IMG/VR virus record: IMGVR_UViG_3300050015_001121
Coordinates: 1-38,251 of that record
DNA: 38,251 bases
DNA from: a virus
Direction: 5' to 3' (one strand)
Of this stretch, positions 8,008 through 16,371 are shown one piece after another (positions within the stretch are counted from its first letter, which is position 1; every line of letters starts with the position of its first letter). Both the position numbers and the translations under genes were made by a program. The notes beneath the pieces were generated by a model, which had not been told where the DNA came from, did no database searches, and was given only the letters and a program-made list of their open reading frames with translations.

Positions 8008-8948
8008 TAGTACCTATTCCCTGAAAACGGTATGCCAGATTCGCTCTGGTACGGTTCTCGGACATTTACACCTGACCGCATTTTGTTGTATCCTTTTCCG
8101 ATATCAAGTTTATACTGTTCAAATAGAGCGTCACCGTCGATTTTGTAAGCGACAGCACGAGACGGGTCAATTTTGATAAGCAGGTTATAAGCCACGACGT
8201 CGCAAAGTCCCTCGATATGGTCGTCAACGATTTCAAGTTCTGCGGAAAGTTGCGGAGCTGTCGGGCTATCGGTAATCGTTAAAGGCACAGGAAGACGTGA
8301 GTAGTTTATGATTAGATTGTTTTCGTTTACTGAATCGTTTGTGGAGTGTGTTGCTGCCGTAGTAAGTTCAAGGCCACGAACGCAGCCATAAAAATGAGTA
8401 GCGTCCCTGTATTCGTAGAGTATCTTTTCACTGCCAATCGTGATACGGCCGCCAGTGGTTACAAATGAGGCAGTAGACGTAACGGGGATGGTAGTATCTA
8501 CGGCACTTATACCCGAAGTTAAAGTAGTGATAGCGTAATTAGTTCCCGGCATCGGATAAAGGAAAAGACGCTGTTTGTTTATCTCATTCAATACCATGAG
8601 CCATGAGGATATGCCTTTAATGGGTGACGTTCTAAAGTTCTGCACAACATCTCTCTGGCCCCTGATGTCGATAGGATTAGCCCAGCCACGAACGATGACG
8701 GTAGCGAATTTGTACGCTAACGAGCGCAAGGCGTATTGCGGAGCATCTAGAAATTGAGTATTGCTATCGACTGAAACAGAATAGAAATCCTGTATGCCCT
8801 TTGTCGTTATAGCGTACTTGATCGACTGTGCGTTCAGCTCGTACAGGATATTGGACGTAGTAACCAAAGGATTTACTGCCTTTGAATTAATATCGTCCAT
8901 TGAACCTATCTTGAACTTTATTCTATTTAAAACTGAGCTCAAGTCCAT
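8007..8948 (-). CDS. Head-to-tail adaptor (P22 gp4-like) with an inserted beta domain
   Basis: The protein has 313 residues. The helical N-terminal part (~1-130) and C-terminal part (~235-313) resemble gp4-type connector proteins that bind below the portal. The C-terminal part includes IEGLCDVVAYNLLIKIDPSRA, then a long helix and a flexible tail. Between them, residues ~140-205 form a distinct beta module: TIPVTSTASF, then ITIGSEKILYEY, then GCVRGLELTTAATHS. This module is widespread in phage tail/head proteins, with the signature SEKI-Y and G-C-RG-x-x-x-TTAA-x-HS. The start codon overlaps the HNH gene stop by one base. Confidence 0.65.
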   Translation of the reverse strand: MDLSSVLNRIKFKIGSMDDINSKAVNPLVTTSNILYELNAQSIKYAITTKGIQDFYSVSVDSNTQFLDAPQYALRSLAYKFATVIVRGWANPIDIRGQRDVVQNFRTSPIKGISSWLMVLNEINKQRLFLYPMPGTNYAITTLTSGISAVDTTIPVTSTASFVTTGGRITIGSEKILYEYRDATHFYGCVRGLELTTAATHSTNDSVNENNLIINYSRLPVPLTITDSPTAPQLSAELEIVDDHIEGLCDVVAYNLLIKIDPSRAVAYKIDGDALFEQYKLDIGKGYNKMRSGVNVREPYQSESGIPFSGNRY

Positions 8949-9577
8949 TATTTTTTACCCCACGTTTCAATCATATGGCAATCTTTACACATTGTTACTC
9001 CATTAGTAATTTCGCAGGACAATTCTGGGAATTTTGATAACCTTTTTATATGATGGGCATGGAGATACCCTCCGACCTTACCACATACGGAGCAAGTATA
9101 ATTATCTCGCACAAACACAGTTTTACGCCATATGGAATACTCAATGCTATTGCGCATCTGCTTATTTATCGGCGTAATACCACCTTTCCAAAAATGACTC
9201 TTTTCCCCACGATGTGCTTTTGATATTTTCAATCTTGATTCTATATTCATATTCTTTGAAGCTTCTGATATTTTTTTCTTAGCTTCGGCTGTATGATGGA
9301 ATATGCCTTTTACGCCTTTGCTGTGAGATGCCATGCCTATTGACGCATTTGTTTTGCATTTCATACAACAATATTTTCTATTTTTATAGTATTTTGATTC
9401 CGTTACCGTGAACTGCTTATTGCAAAATCCACAAATTAATATTTTATCTGCCATCTTTCTATGGCTTTTTCTTCCCTTGTGCCCTATACTAATTTTCAAG
9501 CGTGTTTCAGCAGAATGTGTTTTCCCCGACATTCCCTGATTTGGATGATGTTTATAAACACCTATCGGCATTTTCAT
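8948..9577 (-). CDS. HNH homing endonuclease with NUMOD3-type repeats
   Basis: The protein has 209 residues. It carries three copies of the NUMOD3-like DNA-binding motif (about residues 17-38, 95-110 and 113-134, e.g. SAETRLKISIGHKG), a CxxC/CxxxC zinc knuckle (ICGFCNKQF ... YCCMKC, ~47-77), and a C-terminal HNH nuclease at ~150-205. The nuclease has CSVC, the histidines of LHAHHIKRL, the Asn of EITNGV and the CKDCH knuckle. It would cut target DNA and promote its own spread. It is inserted between the capsid-block terminator and the connector gene, with its Shine-Dalgarno in the terminator's trailing sequence. Confidence 0.9.
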   Translation of the reverse strand: MKMPIGVYKHHPNQGMSGKTHSAETRLKISIGHKGRKSHRKMADKILICGFCNKQFTVTESKYYKNRKYCCMKCKTNASIGMASHSKGVKGIFHHTAEAKKKISEASKNMNIESRLKISKAHRGEKSHFWKGGITPINKQMRNSIEYSIWRKTVFVRDNYTCSVCGKVGGYLHAHHIKRLSKFPELSCEITNGVTMCKDCHMIETWGKK

Positions 9578-9580
9578 TCC

Positions 9581-9642
9581 TTAAAAAATAAGGCGGGGAA
9601 CATCAGGGAGACGTAAACGTTCCCCGCCCATTTTATTTTTTA
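9581..9642. terminator. Bidirectional intrinsic terminator after the capsid block
   Basis: A 10-bp GC stem pairs 9592-9601 (GGCGGGGAAC) with 9619-9628 (GTTCCCCGCC). It is flanked outside by complementary A/T arms, TTAAAAAATAA (9581-9591) and TTATTTTTTAA. On either strand the stem is followed by a T-rich run. On the minus strand it follows the stop of the small head gene at 9640 and should lower transcription into the HNH and tail genes. On the plus strand it would stop antisense transcripts arriving from the promoter at 1470. Confidence 0.85.
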
Positions 9643-9897
9643 ACCTTTTGCTTCCCAACTACCGGCGATAGTGCTGCCGGTAACAATCGTGATAGCTCCA
9701 TCAGTTGCCATTGACGGCAATGTGGTGGTATAGTACGGGGAATCCGCAGCGGCAGGGGTAAGACTTATCGACTGGACAACTTTCAGCCCAGTGTTGATAG
9801 TTCCGCCCGTACCAGACGACACGTTTGAATAAGTTCCAAATGATACCCGCGTCCCGCCTATATGATACTCGCCGACTTTTACAAATGCGAATGGCAT
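9640..9897 (-). CDS. Small beta-rich head protein, possible decoration
   Basis: The protein has 85 residues and is beta-rich with Gly/Thr/Ser loops (SFGTYSNVSSGTGGTINTGLKVVQSISLTP). It lies between the probable decoration gene and the terminator, in the strongly expressed capsid block. The C-terminus reads TIAGSWEAKG. The composition suits a capsid decoration or stabilising protein. No family is recognised with confidence. Confidence 0.7.
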   Translation of the reverse strand: MPFAFVKVGEYHIGGTRVSFGTYSNVSSGTGGTINTGLKVVQSISLTPAAADSPYYTTTLPSMATDGAITIVTGSTIAGSWEAKG

Positions 9898-9917
9898 TTT
9901 ATTTCACCTCTCTTAGA

Positions 9918-10451
9918 TTAGGAAGCCGCAACAACAGCAGTACTACCCAGAAGCAAACATTTCCGAGCGACGGCGGTAGTGCCAGCCTCTTTACAGATAG
10001 CGCACGAATTGATGAGCTGAATTGTTGAGCCGGTCGAACCGTCGACAACCAGTGCGGTCCCGGTGTTCAGGATCTGCAGGAAGTCGCCGACAGCGTAGGT
10101 TTCGGAAGTCATCAGGACCTTTCCGTCGCCCTTAATCAGCACCCAGCCATAATAGCCGGACGTGAAAGCAACCTGCGGGACAACAACCAGCGCGCCGGGG
10201 GCAGCAAGCGTTGCCGGGGCAATCGTCACTATTTCCGCACCTGCCGTGCTGCCGAATGTAAGTACATACGGCTGGAACGCAGTCAGTGCGGTATGCGATT
10301 TAACATACATGTACTCTTTTACAGACGTATAATCAGAATCCGTCAGCGCGATAATCGTGCCGAGCGGGTACGCCTGAGTGGACGACGGAGTGGTCAAGTC
10401 GCCAATATTTCCAATCGTTGAAACTCCGGTTATGTTAGTTAAGTTACCCAT
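9918..10451 (-). CDS. Capsid decoration-like protein
   Basis: The protein has 177 residues and starts 30 bp after the major capsid stop. It is hydrophobic/Thr-rich beta sequence (YPLGTIIALTDSDYTSVKEYMYVKSH, then several GxxVxV strands). Cysteines near the end (SCAICKEA, RKCLLLG) might form a metal or disulphide site. Proteins of this size and composition directly after the coat gene are commonly head decoration or coat-accessory proteins. The assignment is by position and composition. Confidence 0.65.
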   Translation of the reverse strand: MGNLTNITGVSTIGNIGDLTTPSSTQAYPLGTIIALTDSDYTSVKEYMYVKSHTALTAFQPYVLTFGSTAGAEIVTIAPATLAAPGALVVVPQVAFTSGYYGWVLIKGDGKVLMTSETYAVGDFLQILNTGTALVVDGSTGSTIQLINSCAICKEAGTTAVARKCLLLGSTAVVAAS

Positions 10452-10481
10452 TGTCTTTATTCTCCTTTTCTTAGTTTTTGC

Positions 10482-11486
10482 TTATTTAATCGTCTTGGCT
10501 ACAACAAACATTCTGCGGTCAGGCGAAACCATGTTGCCGGTAAGGAAATAACGATTACTGTTGATAACAGTGCCCGGTATATCCATTTTCCCGTCAATCG
10601 GGGATTCGTTGCCGAGGCCGTAGTTGTAATAGAACTTCAACGCTTTCTCAGGGAACATGGTCAGGTAGTTGTCGGCAGTACCCGCGCCGCTGCCCGGAGA
10701 ATTAACGTCAAGATAAACGTCGCAAATGCCATTCAGTTTGAAGCCACGGAAGCCGAGATTAGCTTTCGCAACGTCGCCAAGCAGCTGGGAAGCCTGCGTT
10801 ACGTTCAGGATCGATGCGTACACATAGTCATTACAGAAGCCCATAAGCTCCTGAGTCTGCTCAAAACCCTGTTGCATGCGGGCCATGAGTCCGGTGGTCA
10901 TCTTTGAAAGCAGAGCATAAGCCATGACCTGATCGGTATATACAAGCGGGGAATAAACGTTTTTAATGTTTGTCGCGCTATAGGTAACCGGGTCATAGGT
11001 GGTATTCAGGATTCCGGCGTAGCTGGTGCCGCTGGCGGCCAGAATGTCAAGCATACCGTCAAGCAGGAGCGAATTTGAAGCAGACGTTCCCCAAGACTGG
11101 ACGGAAAGGCTACGGAAGAAGTCAGCCTTTGCACCCTGCGCTTTCTCTACGGCAAATTCAACTTTCTGATTGTCGCCCTGCGCCACGTTCATATCCTGCA
11201 GGGTGAGATTTACCGCGAAGTAGTTATACTTCCAGTACAGAATACCGTATATCAGCTGTTGGCTAGGAGTTGCATCAGTAAGACCAGAATCACCGGCAAT
11301 TGCGCCCTGTGAAGCGTTTACAAGAGCTTTCAGAGGGAATTGCAGATAAAGCCCGCCGTCCTGTTTCTTTTTACCTTTCGTTGAAAGGTGGTTCCAGAGA
11401 GCCGTGCTGTACTGCAAGCTATCCGATACTTCGGGGAATATTTCTTGCGTAACTGCGGCCTGTAGTTCATTAAGTCCGATACCCAT
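10482..11486 (-). CDS. Major capsid protein
   Basis: The protein has 334 residues and a strong Shine-Dalgarno (AAGGAG) 7 nt before the ATG. The N-terminal arm (MGIGLNELQAAVTQEIFPEVSD...) is followed by mixed alpha/beta sequence with a long Gln-rich spine-like helix (LLSKMTTGLMARMQQGFEQTQELMGF, ~residues 190-215). The C-terminal segment has PGTVINSNRYFLTGN and PDRRMFVVAKT, compatible with the HK97 coat fold. It sits directly after the scaffold gene, the invariant order in tailed phages. It forms the icosahedral shell. Confidence 0.85.
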   Translation of the reverse strand: MGIGLNELQAAVTQEIFPEVSDSLQYSTALWNHLSTKGKKKQDGGLYLQFPLKALVNASQGAIAGDSGLTDATPSQQLIYGILYWKYNYFAVNLTLQDMNVAQGDNQKVEFAVEKAQGAKADFFRSLSVQSWGTSASNSLLLDGMLDILAASGTSYAGILNTTYDPVTYSATNIKNVYSPLVYTDQVMAYALLSKMTTGLMARMQQGFEQTQELMGFCNDYVYASILNVTQASQLLGDVAKANLGFRGFKLNGICDVYLDVNSPGSGAGTADNYLTMFPEKALKFYYNYGLGNESPIDGKMDIPGTVINSNRYFLTGNMVSPDRRMFVVAKTIK

Positions 11487-11501
11487 TTGATTTTCTCCTT
11501 A

Positions 11502-12452
11502 TTAAGTTTTAAGCCCTAAATTGCTCATTACCCTGTCAACCATACTCGGCTTTTGTGCCGTCGATGCCGAAGTTGATTTTGATTGAGTAGAGCTTGCGGG
11601 TATAATCCCGCTTTTGCGTGTTCTTGATATTGTTTTCATCTGTTCCGCTTGAATCTTTGCACGCTGATACTTGCCGACTTCCTCTTTGTACATGTCCATG
11701 AATTTGTAGAACACGAACCGAGGGTCAACATTCTCTTTTGCGCATTCATCAAGCAGCCCTACTCTTATTTCTTCAGTAACAGGGAAACCAATATTTTTGC
11801 ATTCGCTCTGTACGCGTTCCCATCCCTGATTGATGGTGCCGACAAGCTCTTGATGCTGTTTCGCTTCTATCTGCTTCTTCTCTCGCATTTCAAGCTCATT
11901 CAGCCGTGTTTCAAGTGCTATCTGTTTCTGAATCTGTTCGTCATTCATGCCGGGGAACTGCGCTTGCAATTCCTGCCTTCTGTAATCCTCAAACTGCGTC
12001 TCAATCGCCTGTTTGTATTTCGGATTATCGTAGAAATACGAGAAGAAGTTGGCACGTTTAACGACCGGGTTTTCAGGGTCTTCCCAAGTTTTGAGCTTTT
12101 CAAACGCCGATTTTAGTTTTTCGGGGTCTGCTTCATGCCCGTAATCCTTGAAAAGTTTGGTAAACGTATCAGCTTGCGCCTGTAATGGTTTATACTTTTT
12201 CTCAATAATCTCGTCGCCGCTTCTGATGCTTTTATACATCAGGTTTGGGTCAAAAGATTTTGTTTTCGGATTAAACCACATACGTTTTGACCGTTCATCT
12301 TTGGTATAGTCAAGTATCTCCTGCGGCGTCGGCTGTTGTGCGGGCTGTTGACCGCCTGCCGGTGCTGCTTCGGGGGATATTGACTGTACTTCTGATGCCG
12401 GAGTTTCTGTTACCGTTGTTTCATCTGTCAAAGAACCATTTTCATCTAACAT
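11502..12452 (-). CDS. Scaffolding protein
   Basis: The protein has 316 residues. It has an acidic, Pro/Gln-rich disordered N-terminus (~1-50, with PAGGQQPAQQPTPQEIL), long charged coiled-coil helices in the middle (~140-215), and a basic Ser/Thr-rich C-terminal tail ending in a short helix (MVDRVMSNLGLK). This is the classic layout of phage scaffolds, whose C-terminal helix binds the coat. It lies between the portal-associated genes and the major capsid gene, 15 bp before the latter. Confidence 0.85.
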   Translation of the reverse strand: MLDENGSLTDETTVTETPASEVQSISPEAAPAGGQQPAQQPTPQEILDYTKDERSKRMWFNPKTKSFDPNLMYKSIRSGDEIIEKKYKPLQAQADTFTKLFKDYGHEADPEKLKSAFEKLKTWEDPENPVVKRANFFSYFYDNPKYKQAIETQFEDYRRQELQAQFPGMNDEQIQKQIALETRLNELEMREKKQIEAKQHQELVGTINQGWERVQSECKNIGFPVTEEIRVGLLDECAKENVDPRFVFYKFMDMYKEEVGKYQRAKIQAEQMKTISRTRKSGIIPASSTQSKSTSASTAQKPSMVDRVMSNLGLKT

Positions 12453-12481
12453 TTACATTCTCCCTAAAGGCTTACTTTTGT

Positions 12482-12643
12482 TTAGTAGCCGTTGGCTTTT
12501 TTTGCCGATTCCCGCTTTGCTCTCTGCTTCGCTTCCCACGCCGTGCGTTCTCTTTCGTTTATTTCCTTCGCTATTCTCTCCAAACTTGTGCGGTCTCCCA
12601 CTGGCGTACCACCATTTTCAACGCCATGCGTAAAATTCGGCAT
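12482..12643 (-). CDS. Small basic/charged protein between portal block and scaffold
   Basis: This 53-residue frame (MPNFTHGVENGGTP..., ending ...KRESAKKANGY) starts at an ATG preceded by AAGGAG (7-nt spacing) and fills the gap between the 77-residue gene and the scaffold gene. The second half is one charged helix with many Arg, Lys and Glu. It may be a head-assembly accessory protein or a small scaffold-like peptide. It is assigned from ribosome binding site, spacing and tight packing; no family is recognised. Confidence 0.7.
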   Translation of the reverse strand: MPNFTHGVENGGTPVGDRTSLERIAKEINERERTAWEAKQRAKRESAKKANGY

Positions 12644-12645
12644 TT

Positions 12646-12879
12646 TTAAGCTCCTTTGTTTTTCTGCAATCTGTCCATTACCCGTGATGCCATGTCCGGC
12701 GCAGGGGCAGCTTCGCCACCTTCTTCACCGCCTGCCATTTCCTGTTCCTGCCCGGCAATCTGCGACTGCGCTATCTCGCCGATCTTCTGCAACGCTGACG
12801 GGCCGCCAGTCTGACAAAGCTGCATCACCTGTTCCCACGCGCTCTTTTCTGCTGATTCCTGCTCCATGTCCATTGGCAT
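12646..12879 (-). CDS. Small acidic protein of the head block
   Basis: The protein has 77 residues and is strongly acidic and Gln/Glu/Gly-rich (QEQEMAGGEEGGEAAPAPD), with a C-terminal helix MASRVMDRLQKNKG. The ending VMDRLQKN resembles the VMSNLGLK ending of the scaffold two genes downstream. This may point to a shared coat- or portal-binding peptide. The ATG has TAAGGAG upstream. No catalytic function is suggested. Confidence 0.65.
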   Translation of the reverse strand: MPMDMEQESAEKSAWEQVMQLCQTGGPSALQKIGEIAQSQIAGQEQEMAGGEEGGEAAPAPDMASRVMDRLQKNKGA

Positions 12880-12890
12880 TTTTGTTCTCC

Positions 12891-13214
12891 TTATTTCTTC
12901 GCCGGTCTTCCCGGCTTCTTCTTAGGTATCATAGCTTCCGCTTGCGCCAAAATTGCAGGAGCATATACTTTCTCCATGACCACTTTCTTAAGCGGCTCAA
13001 TAATTTCTTCTGCCGGTACTTCTTTAGCTCCCGCATTTCTCAGCAGGTCAAGATTGTTTTCGCTGATATCCATTTCAATACCGTTCAACAGTATTTTGTA
13101 CGACGTTCCCTTAATTTGCAACGTCCTTTGCTGTCCACCGGGGAACACTCCCAAAATCTCACAGCTAAAATCTGCGCCTTTAATGTCAAACTTGTCATTG
13201 TACTGGTATTTCAT
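12891..13214 (-). CDS. Small protein with AT-hook-like basic tail
   Basis: The protein has 107 residues. The N-terminal beta-rich half (KFDIKGADFSCEILGVFPGGQQRTLQIKGTSYKILLNG) is followed by a helix and a C-terminal basic tail, KKKPGRPAKK. The tail contains the PGRP core of an AT-hook, the minor-groove DNA-binding motif. It overlaps the end of the portal gene by 20 bp and is translated from its own Shine-Dalgarno inside that gene. Binding packaged DNA or nucleating near the portal is plausible but inferred. Confidence 0.65.
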   Translation of the reverse strand: MKYQYNDKFDIKGADFSCEILGVFPGGQQRTLQIKGTSYKILLNGIEMDISENNLDLLRNAGAKEVPAEEIIEPLKKVVMEKVYAPAILAQAEAMIPKKKPGRPAKK

Positions 13215-15312
13215 TACTGCCTCCCTTTGAGTGCTCTATTATTGCCAAATCTGTTGCCTGTTCGTGCCCGAATAGAGCTTGTTTTTTATTCTCACTTATT
13301 TGCTGCGGTGCAACTAATGCGATATCTTTCGCCTGTGATTTGCTTGTAACCGACTGTGCCGGTGCCGATGTTATCGTGTCCGTAGTGCCGTCCAGACCTG
13401 CCTTTTGCAGCAGCATGCCCTGAGCCTTTGAATATCCTTCAAGCGACTTAAATAGTTCAGACCATGCTTTCATTAAGTCGGGATTCTTTGCAAGCTGTTC
13501 CAGCACCGTAGGCTGGTTCTTTGCTGCCTGTTCCTGTTGCTTGCGGAGCATATCAACAACCGCCCGGCGATTCGGAAAGTCTTTCGCTGTAAGATACATC
13601 TCGATCATCGGAATATTACCGCTCTGCATGATAGGCGATGCCGCCACTTCGTCAACTAACCGCGAGTTTTCACGTCTGCTACGGGGTATTTCAGTTCCAG
13701 ACGATACTTCAACCTTAAACTTCCATGAATCATCAAGTTTAATCTCGTTTACTATCTGTCCAGCTTCGTTGATAAACTTAATTGACCTCTTTTCCTTGCC
13801 GTCTTCATCCATTTGACTATCAAACATTGCATATTGTTTTTCACTGATGCCCGTCGCTATTTCAACCAACCGCTGCGACGAATAGTTTTCAACGATCAAG
13901 GCAACAATCTTTTCACACATGGATATATAATAGTCTTTGAAATTGCGCTGTATGGGGCGAATTGAAGCCATTGCCGATTCATTGAGCGCATCGGCATGTT
14001 CGCCGGACTGTACGCCTTTCTGCTGCACTCCGTTCATCCATGTTTCATTAACGTGTGCCGTTTCCCGTGCTTCCTGCTTGTACCCTTCGATTATCTCTTT
14101 TAACCTGATAGCCTTTTCAATCATTCCATTATCTATTACCGGCGGGCTGAAATCGCCCAGGGCTTCGATAAACTGGACAGGAAAATTGACCAACGAACTA
14201 TCGTCGACAACGCCTCTCATTCTCTCGTCGAATAGAACTGCACTTATATCGCCACCGACAAGAGAGCGAAGTTTGCGATACGACCCGTTTATCCTCTCTT
14301 GTATAGGAGCAAGTGCTTCTACTTCCCCACCGTCAGCAAGGCTGCCGAAATCTATTGTGTTGAATACGTCTATGTTCCCCAGAGACTTAAACGCTTCCGG
14401 TGCTGCTTTATCGTCAAGGATTATCTGCTTGTCTTTCTTAGGTACAAATACAATGATGCGCCCGTTCGGGTACTTCATCTGCATCTCTTGCTTTTCTGCT
14501 TCAATCTCAGGTGCGTCTGATTCTTCGGGTGCGTCAATCGTGCCGTCAAACATAAACATCACGACAATAGTAATATTCTTGCCTATACCCTTTGACGTAG
14601 TTGATTTAACGTAAGCAAAACCAGCAGAAGGATTATCACCTTCGACACTAAATGAGCCGACTGCCTTATTGTTCCCGCTACTGATTACTTCGTTCTTTTC
14701 CCCTGCCGCTTCATCAAGTTTCTGGCAAAACTCTATATTGAAAGAGCCGTCATCGTTACGGGCATAATCACGCTTTGCGATAGCTACGTCCATGTCTTTT
14801 GAGTACGCTATCCATGTTAAATCACCTATTTTCTTGCCGCCCTTTGTCCACCGTAAGTTTCTGGGGTCAATATCGGTCAATACTATGTCGCCGTTGCCGT
14901 CATTTGCAGAGTTATCCCACGCTGTTTGACTTGCGCCGAATTTAATAAACCCCCACCGTGCAACCTTTTCCTTTAATGAATCATGCTTATTCTTTGCCAG
15001 TACCTGCTTCAACGCTGTGTCAAGCACGTCTGCGACAGCCTGCAAGTTCTTCACTTCTGCCATATCAGTAAAAGCGTATATCTCCGGCACAACGGATGCC
15101 GTAAATTGAGCGTCAAGCGTAGCCGATAACTTAGATTCGACTATCTGCTGCACCACATTGCAATTCGTCCGCTTCTCTGCAACAAAAAAGCTATCAGCAG
15201 GGGCTTTGCAGTTAGTCCCAGACCAGTAGCCGTAATAATTATTGAGTGCTTCGGTATGGGATTCCCCTTCTTCCCACATTTTGCATATCTTTTCAAAGAA
15301 TTCGTTGCTCAT
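13195..15312 (-). CDS. Portal protein
   Basis: The protein has 705 residues, the size of P22-like portals. It has an N-terminal helical region with NYYGYWSGTNCKAPADS, a central stem/clip region, long helices around ~410-480, and a Gln/Ala-rich C-terminal helical barrel (~585-660). Its position, between the terminase-associated genes and the scaffold/coat genes, and its size are decisive. It would form the dodecameric ring through which TerL packages DNA and to which the gp4-like adaptor binds. The ATG overlaps the previous stop by 4 bp. Confidence 0.85.
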   Translation of the reverse strand: MSNEFFEKICKMWEEGESHTEALNNYYGYWSGTNCKAPADSFFVAEKRTNCNVVQQIVESKLSATLDAQFTASVVPEIYAFTDMAEVKNLQAVADVLDTALKQVLAKNKHDSLKEKVARWGFIKFGASQTAWDNSANDGNGDIVLTDIDPRNLRWTKGGKKIGDLTWIAYSKDMDVAIAKRDYARNDDGSFNIEFCQKLDEAAGEKNEVISSGNNKAVGSFSVEGDNPSAGFAYVKSTTSKGIGKNITIVVMFMFDGTIDAPEESDAPEIEAEKQEMQMKYPNGRIIVFVPKKDKQIILDDKAAPEAFKSLGNIDVFNTIDFGSLADGGEVEALAPIQERINGSYRKLRSLVGGDISAVLFDERMRGVVDDSSLVNFPVQFIEALGDFSPPVIDNGMIEKAIRLKEIIEGYKQEARETAHVNETWMNGVQQKGVQSGEHADALNESAMASIRPIQRNFKDYYISMCEKIVALIVENYSSQRLVEIATGISEKQYAMFDSQMDEDGKEKRSIKFINEAGQIVNEIKLDDSWKFKVEVSSGTEIPRSRRENSRLVDEVAASPIMQSGNIPMIEMYLTAKDFPNRRAVVDMLRKQQEQAAKNQPTVLEQLAKNPDLMKAWSELFKSLEGYSKAQGMLLQKAGLDGTTDTITSAPAQSVTSKSQAKDIALVAPQQISENKKQALFGHEQATDLAIIEHSKGGSNEIPVQ

Positions 15313-15758
15313 GCGTTCCTTTTTGCCTTTTCTATCGCTTCTCTCTGCTCTTTGATATATGATCTTCCTTTCTTCACTTCGCTATACGCGTACTGGACAC
15401 GCTCTCTAATCCGTGCGTTTGATTCGCTCTCTAGCCGCTTCTTTGCGTTATTAGCTGTCTGCTCCCATTCCCTTGCGGAAGCGTAAGCGTAGCCCTTCTT
15501 TTCGTGTTCCCTGATCTTTTGTGAGCTGTTGCCTAGCTTGTCAACCCACTCTAAACAACGTGACCTGCTGGCATCTGACTTTGCGTATCTCTGCGCCTGC
15601 ACACGATCAAAAAACCAACCGTCGATATAATCACAAACCATTTCAAGCGGCGTTCTATCGTCGAAAATGTTTAATGCGACTGTACCGTACTGGTATATAC
15701 GTTTCGGGCATACAGTCTTGCGTATTGACTTCCAGAGTGCGTGCGCCCTATCTAGCAT
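15309..15758 (-). CDS. Helical protein upstream of portal
   Basis: The protein has 149 residues and is highly charged (many Arg, Lys and Glu) and almost wholly helical in its second half (EWEQTANNAKKRLESESNARIRERVQYAYSEVKK). The first half has aromatic residues (DYIDGWFFDRVQAQRYAK). It overlaps its neighbours by 4 bp (portal) and 11 bp. It could be a packaging accessory. No family is recognised. Confidence 0.65.
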   Translation of the reverse strand: MLDRAHALWKSIRKTVCPKRIYQYGTVALNIFDDRTPLEMVCDYIDGWFFDRVQAQRYAKSDASRSRCLEWVDKLGNSSQKIREHEKKGYAYASAREWEQTANNAKKRLESESNARIRERVQYAYSEVKKGRSYIKEQREAIEKAKRNA

Positions 15759-16149
15759 TCTTTATCGCCTTACTCCGCAGATATTTGCCTACCCGTGAAA
15801 CTAAGCGCACATCAAATTCATGCCCGTTAATGACGTCTGACGCTTCTTCCATGCCTATGCTGCTGCCCGTGAGCTTACACAAAAAACCCTGAACATCGGG
15901 CATGGACAGCCCACTGCGATTATATAAGCTCTTTATCTCATCCTTCGTGAATGTTTCAATGAACTTATCGGCTGTATTGAATTCCTCGATGAAATTCTCT
16001 ATATCGGAAATCTTTACTGCAAGAGATTCAATTGCTCCCTGTAAATATGCCAGATTGCCATGAACACCATTTGGGTCACGTTGATTCTTTATATCACTAA
16101 ACTGATTTTCTATATCCTGTATTCTCCCCATAAGCTGTTCAATGGTCAT
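15748..16149 (-). CDS. Coiled-coil protein of the packaging block
   Basis: The start at the ATG at 16149 is chosen because it overlaps the preceding TGA (ATGA) and follows GGGAGG; an in-frame GTG lies 15 bp upstream. The protein has 133 residues. The N-terminal part (~1-70) is a heptad-like coiled coil (MTIEQLMGRIQDIENQFSDI), and the C-terminal part looks like a compact helical domain (SGLSMPDVQGFLCKLTGS...SRVGKYLRSKAIKNA) with DNA-binding-like basic residues. The function is unknown. Confidence 0.65.
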   Translation of the reverse strand: MTIEQLMGRIQDIENQFSDIKNQRDPNGVHGNLAYLQGAIESLAVKISDIENFIEEFNTADKFIETFTKDEIKSLYNRSGLSMPDVQGFLCKLTGSSIGMEEASDVINGHEFDVRLVSRVGKYLRSKAIKNAR

Positions 16150-16358
16150 TTCATTGCCTCCCACACCTCTGTTTCCATCTTGACCGCTTCTTCGTGCGTA
16201 ATTACGACTTTGGAGGGAATTGCCATACCCAGAAACATCATCTGCACCGAATACCCTTTCAAGTTACCCAAGCTCTGGATCGTCGTTCCCATGAAAAAGT
16301 CACTGTTCATCTTTGCGTTCTTGTCGTCATTGATAAACGGCTTCAAGTCAATCATCAT
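16146..16358 (-). CDS. Small protein after large terminase
   Basis: The protein has 70 residues from the ATG at 16358. This start is preferred because AAGGGAGG lies just upstream and the longer frame would overlap the terminase end. It reads MMIDLKPFINDDKN..., then a Met-rich beta/alpha segment, then a C-terminal helix THEEAVKMETEVWEAMK. It is coupled to the next gene through ATGA. No family is recognised. Confidence 0.65.
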   Translation of the reverse strand: MMIDLKPFINDDKNAKMNSDFFMGTTIQSLGNLKGYSVQMMFLGMAIPSKVVITHEEAVKMETEVWEAMK

Positions 16359-16371
16359 TTTACTGCCTCCC

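Noticed and set aside
12492-13349. 285-codon plus-strand frame opposite scaffold/portal-region genes
   Set aside because: It is antisense to genes with good ribosome binding sites and compositions, is rich in Leu/Phe/Ser/Arg as expected for a shadow, and has no promoter or Shine-Dalgarno.
13937-14614. 225-codon plus-strand frame opposite the portal gene
   Set aside because: It is antisense shadow of a clear portal gene, with no ribosome binding site and no recognisable motif.
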